Positions 47,775 through 55,024 of a stretch of 64,000 nt of DNA are shown piece by piece. Numbering within the stretch: position 1 is the stretch's first letter; every line of letters begins with the position of its first letter. The DNA comes from Qipengyuania vesicularis (GTDB lineage Bacteria > Pseudomonadota > Alphaproteobacteria > Sphingomonadales > Sphingomonadaceae). The stretch is taken from assembly GCF_019711415.1 (NCBI RefSeq), contig NZ_JAIGNJ010000001.1, forward strand, positions 861,001 through 925,000, in the 5' to 3' direction. The notes under the pieces were generated by a model. That model did no database searches. It had not been told where the DNA came from and was given only the letters and a program-made list of their open reading frames with translations. A program made the translations under genes and the position numbers.

Positions 47775-49181
47775 TCAATCCCCGGTCAGGATCCGCTCGA
47801 CCAGCTCCTTCACAGTCGGTGTGAAATTGTTCGAGTAGAAAGGGTCCTGCTTGAAGCGGTAGGCCGCATGGCCGGCGAAGGCGAGGTTCTCGTCTGGATC
47901 ACCGCCATGGGCGATGTCCTGCAGCGTCTTCTGGATGCAGAAGCTGCGCGGATCGGCCAAGCGGCCCGTCGTGTGGTTATCGTGGTCCTTCCAGCTCGAA
48001 AACTGGCAGTGCGACAGGCAACCCATACAGCCCTGCTGGTCGGCGCGGATCTGTTCGGCGCTATCCGGGGTGACGAAGACCACCGTGTCGTCCGGCGTCT
48101 TGAGGGGTTCGGTGAAGCCTTCGTGCATCCAGGCCTGCGCCTTGCGCTGGTCGCCGGGGTGGACGAAGAAATACTTCGCCTTGCCGTGATCCATAAGCGG
48201 GATCGTGCCCTCTTCCTCATCGCGCTTGAAGATGGGGATCTGACGCTCGCTGCGATGCATCAGGTCGTACAGGAACGGCGTCTTCACAGCGCTCGAATAG
48301 AAGCCGGTGGGCGAGAACTTGTGCAGCAGCACATCACCCGGCTCAACGGTGCGGAGCATGTCCTTCCAGACCTGCGGGATCGGGCTTTCATGCGTGAGGA
48401 GTGGACGCGTGCCGAATTGGAAGGCGATCTTGCCGAGTTCGGGATTGTCGATCCAGTCGTTCCATTCGCGCAGGAACCAGACACCGCCGGCCATGACGAT
48501 GGCAGTTTCTTCAGACACGCCCTCTGCACGCATGGTGTCGCGTAGCGCCTTGACGCGGGGATAGGGGTCCTCTGGCTTGGTAGGATCTTCGGCATTCGAA
48601 AGGCCGTTGTGACCACCGGCAAGCCACGGGTCTTCGTAGACCACCGCTGCCATCAGCTCAGGCACCTTGGAGTAACTACGCTTCCACAAGGCGCGAAAGG
48701 CGCGAGCCGAGCTTACGATGGGGAGGTAGTGGACATTGAACCGCGCCGCGATCTCGGCGAGCTTGTATGGCATGCCAGCACCGCAGGTCACACCCGTGAT
48801 GAGGCCCTTGCAGTTCTCCAACACGCCTTCGAGGACCTGCTGCGCGCCGCCCATTTCCCACAGCACGTTGATATTGATGGCGCCCTTGCCATTCGAGATT
48901 TCGTAGGCGCGCTTCACCTGTTCGGTCGCACCGTCGATCCCGTAGCGGACGAGTTGTTCGAAACGCTCGACCCGGGTTGCCTGCGGATAGACTTGCGGGA
49001 TCGGGTTACCGTCCTCGTCGTAGCTATCGGCATTGACTGCGCTGACCGTGCCGATGCCGCCCGCAGCAGCCCATGCCCCGGAGCTTGCATGGTTCGTGGC
49101 AGAGACCCCCTTGCCGCCTTCGATCAGCGGCCAGACTTCACGGCCACCGTAGTTGATCGGGCTCAAACCCTTGAAACTCAT
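47775..49181 (-). CDS. Nitronate monooxygenase family protein
   Basis: A 468-residue FMN-dependent TIM-barrel protein of the nitronate monooxygenase/2-nitropropane dioxygenase group, which oxidises nitronates such as propionate 3-nitronate. Barrel motifs include G-A-I-N-I-N-V-L, G-V-T-C-G-A-G and M-A-G-G-V-W. It is longer than the usual ~350 residues: the C-terminal third carries a Cys cluster G-C-M-G-C-L-S-H-C-Q that could bind metal. The start ATG is clear. Confidence 0.78.
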   Translation of the reverse strand: MSFKGLSPINYGGREVWPLIEGGKGVSATNHASSGAWAAAGGIGTVSAVNADSYDEDGNPIPQVYPQATRVERFEQLVRYGIDGATEQVKRAYEISNGKGAININVLWEMGGAQQVLEGVLENCKGLITGVTCGAGMPYKLAEIAARFNVHYLPIVSSARAFRALWKRSYSKVPELMAAVVYEDPWLAGGHNGLSNAEDPTKPEDPYPRVKALRDTMRAEGVSEETAIVMAGGVWFLREWNDWIDNPELGKIAFQFGTRPLLTHESPIPQVWKDMLRTVEPGDVLLHKFSPTGFYSSAVKTPFLYDLMHRSERQIPIFKRDEEEGTIPLMDHGKAKYFFVHPGDQRKAQAWMHEGFTEPLKTPDDTVVFVTPDSAEQIRADQQGCMGCLSHCQFSSWKDHDNHTTGRLADPRSFCIQKTLQDIAHGGDPDENLAFAGHAAYRFKQDPFYSNNFTPTVKELVERILTGD

Positions 49182-49220
49182 GCAATCTCTCTCTTTTTCG
49201 ATTTCGCCCCGATGGGGCGC

Positions 49221-49943
49221 CTAGCCTTGCGTCGCATTGTCGCTGCGGCAGGGTTTGATCTCTCCAGGCTCAGGCCTGTTAGCGGCTGCCTTGAACTGTG
49301 CATAGTACCCCAGCAATTCAGGGGCGTCCTTGAACGCGACCAGCTCATAACCGACCCGCTTGAACTCGCAGGAAAGCAGCAGGGGATCGATACCGTGCTG
49401 GTCCGTCGGTCGGTCGCGGTCCACCACGATCACCTGTCCACCGTCACGCAGGGCCGGCCACATGCGCCAGAGGAACTCGTAGGGTTCCTCAATCTCGTGA
49501 TACATGTGGACCATGAAGATGCGGTCGAAACTGTCGGCGGGCAGGCTTGGATCGGCAAATTCGCCGCGCCTGATCGAAACATTGTCGAGCCGATAGCGCT
49601 CGACCCTTCGCGCAAGGCGATCGAGCGCTTCCTGATCGATATCCTGGGCAAGCACGCGACCATCGGCACCAACCCTCTCGGCGAGCCGAACGGTATAATA
49701 GCCGTTGCCAGCACCGATGTCCGCTACGGTCATTCCTGGTTCGATTTCGGCCAAATCCATTACCGTTTGGGCCTCGCCCACGCTGTCGCGCTGGTCCTCT
49801 GTCGAGAACTGGCTGGACACGACTTCCGACACGGGCCGGTCCGGCTCCGGAAAGCGCTGGCCCTGTTCGGCTGCCCCGCCCAGCGCATCGCAAGCCGCCA
49901 AGGGCAGCATGCAGGCTAGGATCGGAAGCAACCGGGAAATCAC
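49221..49943 (-). CDS. Methyltransferase-like protein with lipoprotein signal
   Basis: A 240-residue class I SAM methyltransferase-type protein. V-A-D-I-G-A-G-N-G-Y-Y (motif I) and the later E-F-A-D-P and D-R-I-F-M-V-H-M-Y-H-E-I follow the family. Unusually it begins with a lipoprotein signal ending L-P-L-A-A-C. A SAM-dependent enzyme outside the cytoplasm would lack its cofactor, so either the signal is unused or the protein has another role. Its ATG overlaps the prfB stop. Confidence 0.78.
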   Translation of the reverse strand: MISRLLPILACMLPLAACDALGGAAEQGQRFPEPDRPVSEVVSSQFSTEDQRDSVGEAQTVMDLAEIEPGMTVADIGAGNGYYTVRLAERVGADGRVLAQDIDQEALDRLARRVERYRLDNVSIRRGEFADPSLPADSFDRIFMVHMYHEIEEPYEFLWRMWPALRDGGQVIVVDRDRPTDQHGIDPLLLSCEFKRVGYELVAFKDAPELLGYYAQFKAAANRPEPGEIKPCRSDNATQG

Positions 49944-51067
49944 TCGGCGTCCTCCACTTCAACCGTTTCACCCGTCACACGCTGCGCGAGCGCGGCTGAG
50001 ATGAAGGGATCGAGAGCCCCATCAAGAACATCATCGGGAGTGGGCGACTGCACGCCGGTCCTAAGGTCTTTCACCATCTGGTAGGGCTGGAGCACATAGC
50101 TGCGGATCTGGTGCCCCCAACCGATCTCGCTCTTCTCCTGGTATTCGCCAGACGCAGCCGCCTCACGCTCGGCCATCTCGCGTTCGAACAGGCGCGCCTT
50201 GAGCATATTCATGGCTGTAGCCTTGTTCTTGTGCTGGCTGCGGTCGTTCTGGCTGGCCACGACAATCCCGGTTGGTTGGTGCGTGATGCGAACCGCGGAA
50301 TCGGTCGTGTTGACGTGCTGTCCACCTGCACCCGAGGCGCGGTAGGTGTCGATCTTGAGGTCGGCTGGGTTGATCTCGATATCGATATCATCGTCGATGA
50401 CCGGATAGACCCAGACTGAGCTGAAACTCGTGTGGCGCCGCGCGGAGCTATCATAGGGACTGATGCGGACGAGGCGATGCACCCCGCTCTCTGTCTTGGC
50501 ATAGCCATAGGCGTTTTCGCCCTTCACCAGCAGCGTTGCGCCCTTGATGCCCGCCTGCTCACCCGCCTGATATTCAACCGTCTCGACCTTGAACCCGCGA
50601 CGTTCGGCCCAGCGTCCATACATGCGGAACAACATTTCGGCCCAATCCTGGCTTTCCGTTCCGCCCGCGCCCGCGTGGATTTCGATGTAAGTATCGTTCG
50701 CATCCGCTTCGCCCGACAAGAGCGCCTGAACCTTGTCCCGGTCAGCCCTATCGGCGAGCGACGAGAGGCTCGACAAACCTTCCTTGATAACGTCGTCGTC
50801 GCCCTCGGCCTCGCCCATTTCGACGAATTCGATGGCATCGCCCATCTCGCTTTCGATCTCGCGAACGGTGTTGATTGCGGTTTCGAGGCGCTTTTGCTCT
50901 TGCGTGATGGCCTGCGCCTGCTTCGGGTCGTCCCACAGCTTTGGATCCTGCACCCGGGCGTCGAGCTCGTCGAGGCGGCGCAGCGCGCGTTCCCAGTCGA
51001 GCGACTGGCGCACCAGCGCCAGCGCTGCTTCGATACGGTCGATATGGGCCTGCCCTTCGGCACGCAT
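49940..51067 (-). CDS. prfB: Peptide chain release factor 2
   Basis: A 375-residue release factor reading UAA and UGA. The G-G-Q motif is in S-G-A-G-G-Q-H-V-N, and the codon-recognition loop reads S-P-Y-D-S where E. coli has S-P-F. The frame is continuous from the ATG at 51067; there is no in-frame UGA near codon 25, so the programmed frameshift of E. coli prfB is absent. An ATG at 51082 is an alternative. Confidence 0.95.
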   Translation of the reverse strand: MRAEGQAHIDRIEAALALVRQSLDWERALRRLDELDARVQDPKLWDDPKQAQAITQEQKRLETAINTVREIESEMGDAIEFVEMGEAEGDDDVIKEGLSSLSSLADRADRDKVQALLSGEADANDTYIEIHAGAGGTESQDWAEMLFRMYGRWAERRGFKVETVEYQAGEQAGIKGATLLVKGENAYGYAKTESGVHRLVRISPYDSSARRHTSFSSVWVYPVIDDDIDIEINPADLKIDTYRASGAGGQHVNTTDSAVRITHQPTGIVVASQNDRSQHKNKATAMNMLKARLFEREMAEREAAASGEYQEKSEIGWGHQIRSYVLQPYQMVKDLRTGVQSPTPDDVLDGALDPFISAALAQRVTGETVEVEDAE

Positions 51068-51148
51068 GATGCAAGTCCTCAACTGGTTGGTCCGCTCACC
51101 TAGCGCGCGGGCGGCGATTGTAAAGCGATGCGGGTACGCTATTCGCGG

Positions 51149-53656
51149 CTAGTAGATACCACCCTGGTCCTCGACGAAGTCGCTGGGCTGGTCGTCGCGG
51201 CCTTCGGTCGTGTCCCCGGTGATCCCCTGCCTCGCCCGCCGGATGAGGTCGAGGATCTCGCTCCTCAACGCAGCCATCTCGGAAGACCGGGTCGAACGGG
51301 AAGGTTCGGTATCGGGCTTGAAGGCCTCCCAGATGACCGACGCTTGCGGCTCATCGGTCGGCGCACCTTCGAACACACGGCGGCCGGAGCGCCGGTCGAT
51401 CTTGACCATGCGGATACCGGGTGGCGCGATGAAATCGTCGCTGGTCCAGCGGTCGCGCGTCTGCTCGATGAATTGCTTCATGATCGGCGCGGCGGTGTTA
51501 CCGCCCTGCACCCACCCGCCGAGATTGCGAGGCTGGTCGAACCCGACATACATCCCGGCTACGATGTCCGGCGTACCGCCGACGAACCAGGCGTTAGTCG
51601 GTCCATTCGTGGTCCCGGTCTTGCCGAAGAGCGGCAGTTCGAGGCTGCGGAGGCGCACCGCCGTCCCGCGCGTGACCACACCCTGCAGCATGTGCACAAC
51701 CTGGAAGGCTGTGCGTGGATCGAGCACCTGCCGTCCACCTGGCTCGTAGCGCGGCATCGGCTGGCCGTCCCATTCTTCCATGTTGCAGCCGTTGCAGTCG
51801 CGCCGATCGGCGCGATAGATCACCTTGCCGCGGCGGTCCTGCACGTAGTCGATCACCGTCCCCTCGTGCTGGCGTCCCCAATTGGCGAGTGCGGCATAGG
51901 CGTTGACCATCTTCGCAACTGTCGTGTCACCCGCTCCGAGCGCAAAGGAATAGAATGGGTCGTAATCACCGATACCGACGCGGCTGATGGTCTCCGTGAC
52001 ATTCTCCATTCCGGTCGTATCGGCGATATGGACTGTCATCAGGTTGCGGCTCTGCTCGAGACCCCAGCGCATCGTATGCTCGCCGCCACCCCCGCCGCCG
52101 AAGTTGCGGAAGCATTTCTCACCCAGTTGCGCACCCTGCCAGACGCAGAAAGTCTGATCGGGCACCATGGTCGCAGGGGTCATGCCATTGTCGAGAGCGG
52201 CTGCGTAGACAAACGGCTTGATCGTCGATCCAGGCTGGCGCTCTGCCTGTGTCGCGCGATTGAAACTGCCAAGGCGGCTGTCGAAGCCTCCCTGCATGGC
52301 CAGGATGCGCCCGGTCTTCGGCGATTCCGCTAGGAACCCGCCCGAAACTTCCGGCACGCCGCGTATTGCGTAGCCCGCGCCCGACTTCGCCGCCGCAACC
52401 ACGTCGCCGACCTTGATCGAGGAGGGCGCGCCCGACAGCGCGTAGTCTTCGCCATCGGTCAAACCGATCTTGGGAGCCGACCCGGCCTCGGTCACCACGC
52501 CGATGCGCCAATCCTCGTAATTGATCGAGATATTTGACGAGGCGAGCTGGGAATGCAGGTCGCCATTCTCGGGGTTCAGGGTCGCGATCGGGCCGGTATA
52601 ACCGCGATTGCCATGATAGCGTAGGAGTTGGGCGCGCAGCGCGTCGCGTGCAGCGTCCTGCAGTTCCACATCGAGCGAAGTGCGGACCCACAGGCCACCA
52701 GCGTAGACACTGTTCGAACCGTCATCGGCGGTCTCGCCGAATTCGTCGATCAATTGCCGGCGCACTTCTTCAAGGAAGTAGCCGGCATCGGCGGAACGCT
52801 CGCTGCGCTGCTGGACAAGACCCAGTGGCAGGCGCTTGGCAGCCGCCGCCTCGGAGGGGCTGACGAAGTCGTTGGCGACCATCTGGTCGAGAACGAAATT
52901 GCGCCGCTCGATCGCCATGTCGCGATAGCGTTCACGACCGTACCTCTCGGGCGCTTTCGGCAGGATCGCGAGGAAGGCGGTCTCATGCAGGTCGAGATCC
53001 GCGACATCCTTGTCGAAATAGGCGCGGCTGGCGGCTTGAACACCGAAGCTACGGCGTCCGAGCGGGATTTCGTTGAGGTACAGCTCAAGGATTTCCTGCT
53101 TCGTCAGCACCTGTTCGATGCGCTGGGCAAGGATCATTTCCTTGAGCTTGCGGGTGACCGAATATTCATCGCCAAGCAGCAGGTTCTTGGCGACCTGCTG
53201 AGTAATCGTCGATCCACCCACGGCCCGTTCGCCGGAACCATACTTCGTCGCGTAGTCGACCACCGCATTGAGCGTGCCGGTCAGATCGACACCGCCGTGG
53301 CTGAAGAAGGTCTTGTCTTCTGCCGAAAGAAAGGCCTCGATCATCTGCTGCGGGAAATCGACATATTGCAGCTGGACGCGGCGCTCTCGGGCGTAGGAGT
53401 GGACGATCTCCCCATCCACGCCGCGCACCACCGTGGGCAGCGGTGTCTCATACTCCAGCAGCGAGTCCGCCTCGGGCAGGTTCCGCGCCAAGGAAGCCCA
53501 GGCGAGAACGAGCAGAATCAGCCCGATTCCAGTGAGATAGGTCAAAACACGCAGGCGGCGGCTTTCGTGCCAGTTCTCACGCATCCAGGCGGAGAATCGA
53601 GCCGGGTCACCGGTCAGGCGCGAACGAATATAGGCGAGATCGGGCACGGCACTCAT
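51149..53656 (-). CDS. Penicillin-binding protein 1A (bifunctional)
   Basis: An 835-residue class A PBP that polymerises and cross-links peptidoglycan. A membrane anchor (about 36-58) precedes the glycosyltransferase domain with Glu113 in S-A-E-D-K-T-F-F-S-H-G-G and the Q-Q-V-A-K-N motif. The transpeptidase domain has Ser477-x-x-Lys480 (G-S-T-I-K-P-F), S-R-N and K-T-G-T-T-N. An OB-like insertion lies between, as in PBP1A. Equivalent to mrcA/ponA. Confidence 0.94.
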   Translation of the reverse strand: MSAVPDLAYIRSRLTGDPARFSAWMRENWHESRRLRVLTYLTGIGLILLVLAWASLARNLPEADSLLEYETPLPTVVRGVDGEIVHSYARERRVQLQYVDFPQQMIEAFLSAEDKTFFSHGGVDLTGTLNAVVDYATKYGSGERAVGGSTITQQVAKNLLLGDEYSVTRKLKEMILAQRIEQVLTKQEILELYLNEIPLGRRSFGVQAASRAYFDKDVADLDLHETAFLAILPKAPERYGRERYRDMAIERRNFVLDQMVANDFVSPSEAAAAKRLPLGLVQQRSERSADAGYFLEEVRRQLIDEFGETADDGSNSVYAGGLWVRTSLDVELQDAARDALRAQLLRYHGNRGYTGPIATLNPENGDLHSQLASSNISINYEDWRIGVVTEAGSAPKIGLTDGEDYALSGAPSSIKVGDVVAAAKSGAGYAIRGVPEVSGGFLAESPKTGRILAMQGGFDSRLGSFNRATQAERQPGSTIKPFVYAAALDNGMTPATMVPDQTFCVWQGAQLGEKCFRNFGGGGGGEHTMRWGLEQSRNLMTVHIADTTGMENVTETISRVGIGDYDPFYSFALGAGDTTVAKMVNAYAALANWGRQHEGTVIDYVQDRRGKVIYRADRRDCNGCNMEEWDGQPMPRYEPGGRQVLDPRTAFQVVHMLQGVVTRGTAVRLRSLELPLFGKTGTTNGPTNAWFVGGTPDIVAGMYVGFDQPRNLGGWVQGGNTAAPIMKQFIEQTRDRWTSDDFIAPPGIRMVKIDRRSGRRVFEGAPTDEPQASVIWEAFKPDTEPSRSTRSSEMAALRSEILDLIRRARQGITGDTTEGRDDQPSDFVEDQGGIY

Positions 53657-53723
53657 GACTGGCTGCGGCCTCTAGCACGCGCTTTCCGGGCAACGCCAGA
53701 ACAAGAATCGCCTCTCGCCTTGT

Positions 53724-54587
53724 TCACTCGTCGCGCTGGCGCAGGAAATAGACCCGGATCGACCGCGCCATGACCTCGGCGAAGGCTTCGCGGCCTTCCG
53801 GCGAAGCGATGCGTTGCGCATCGTCCTGGTTGGAAATGAAGCCGCTTTCGAACAGCACCGAGGGAATGTCTGGAGCCCGGAGGACCGCCAGCCATGCCGC
53901 GCGGCGCGCCTGCGGGTGGAACTCGAGCGTACCCTGCCCTTCCCGCTCGATGATTTCCGCGAACTGGACGGATCGCGCCTGCGTGCGGCGCTGGGAAAGC
54001 TCGACAAGAATGTCGCTGACCGTGTCGCTTTCTCGCGAGAGGTCGACTCCGCCGATCGTGTCGGACGCATTGACACGGGTGGCAAACAGCGCCGCCGCCC
54101 GGCTCGATGCCTCGTTCGACAGCGTGTAGATGCTCGCCCCGGTCACTTCAGAGACATCGCCCGCACTGTCCGCGTGGATCGACAGGAACAGGTCCGCATC
54201 CAGCCTCTGCGCGATGCGGTAGCGCTCGGTGTGGAGAAGATAGCGATCATCTGATCGGGTCAGGGCGACACGGGCAATACCCTGCGCTTCGATTTCTTCC
54301 TTCAGCGCCTGCGCGAGCGCGAGGACGAGGCGCTTCTCGACGTAGCCACCCGCGGTCGCGCCCGGATCGAAGCCGCCATGCCCAGGATCGATAACCACCA
54401 GGGGCAGCGACGCATCTCCGGACACATCGGGCAGTTCGATCGGTGCGTCCTTTGCCGGCAGTTCGGCGCGCATCACGAAACCCGCCCCGGGGCCGACCAG
54501 CCCCGTACTGCGCGCGAGCAGGACGAGGCTCGCCACGATTACAAGCGGTAGCACCACGATCAGCAGGAGTTGGACAGGCCGCGTCAT
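53724..54587 (-). CDS. N-acetylmuramoyl-L-alanine amidase (amidase_3)
   Basis: A 287-residue zinc amidase that cleaves the peptide from peptidoglycan glycan strands. An N-terminal hydrophobic segment (about 5-27) acts as signal or anchor; the catalytic domain shows I-D-P-G-H-G-G-x-D-P-G, the zinc Glu (Y-V-E-K), S-I-H-A-D and L-F-E-S-G-F-I-S-N. No AMIN domain. Start chosen so that the hydrophobic segment follows at once; an in-frame ATG at 54617 would add 10 residues. It lies upstream of the PBP gene on the same strand. Confidence 0.88.
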   Translation of the reverse strand: MTRPVQLLLIVVLPLVIVASLVLLARSTGLVGPGAGFVMRAELPAKDAPIELPDVSGDASLPLVVIDPGHGGFDPGATAGGYVEKRLVLALAQALKEEIEAQGIARVALTRSDDRYLLHTERYRIAQRLDADLFLSIHADSAGDVSEVTGASIYTLSNEASSRAAALFATRVNASDTIGGVDLSRESDTVSDILVELSQRRTQARSVQFAEIIEREGQGTLEFHPQARRAAWLAVLRAPDIPSVLFESGFISNQDDAQRIASPEGREAFAEVMARSIRVYFLRQRDE

Positions 54588-55024
54588 TCCATCTGCTTCG
54601 TTAGGAGGTTCGAACATCTAAGCGCAATATAGTTGCCGAGCGATACCCACGATGCTAGCGAAAGGTCAGCCGGGTAACCGGTGCCTCCGATCGGCGCGAT
54701 TTTCCGCGACGAAGAGGGTCACTGTCCGGCACAGTCGACGCCATCCTGGCCTCGACCCTCGAATGTACAGGTTGATGCAGGCAACGCTTCCCTCCCACCC
54801 GACCAATAGCAAGCAGGCGGTATTGCGCGCTGCAGCAATGGCGGGTCGGACGGCTCCGACAACGGATGGGCGTTTCCGCGCAGACACGAATCACCGGCCT
54901 CTTGTTTTCGCAAGCCGCCGGATCCCGAATGCCGCAAGTCTCTATGAGATAAGCGGATTTCCTACACTGACGCGCGAACGGAGCGACGGGCACGACCCGC
55001 GCACTCGCGCATGGAGAATTATCA
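54588..55024. promoter_or_regulatory. Long intergenic region upstream of the RNase E gene
   Basis: About 400 bases between the divergent amidase and RNase E genes, without a credible gene; plus-strand frames here have no family resemblance or ribosome binding site. A GGAG at 55013-55016 serves the RNase E ATG. RNase E mRNA leaders are autoregulated in some bacteria, so a structured 5' UTR is plausible, but I found no strong long hairpin or convincing promoter. Confidence 0.4.

Noticed and set aside
50425-50470. Release factor 2 with S-P-Y instead of S-P-F
   Set aside because: I recall S-P-Y-D-S in other alphaproteobacterial RF2 proteins, so this is probably ordinary variation.
50980-51082. 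Programmed frameshift in prfB
   Set aside because: The frame is continuous with no in-frame UGA near the start; many alphaproteobacteria lack it.
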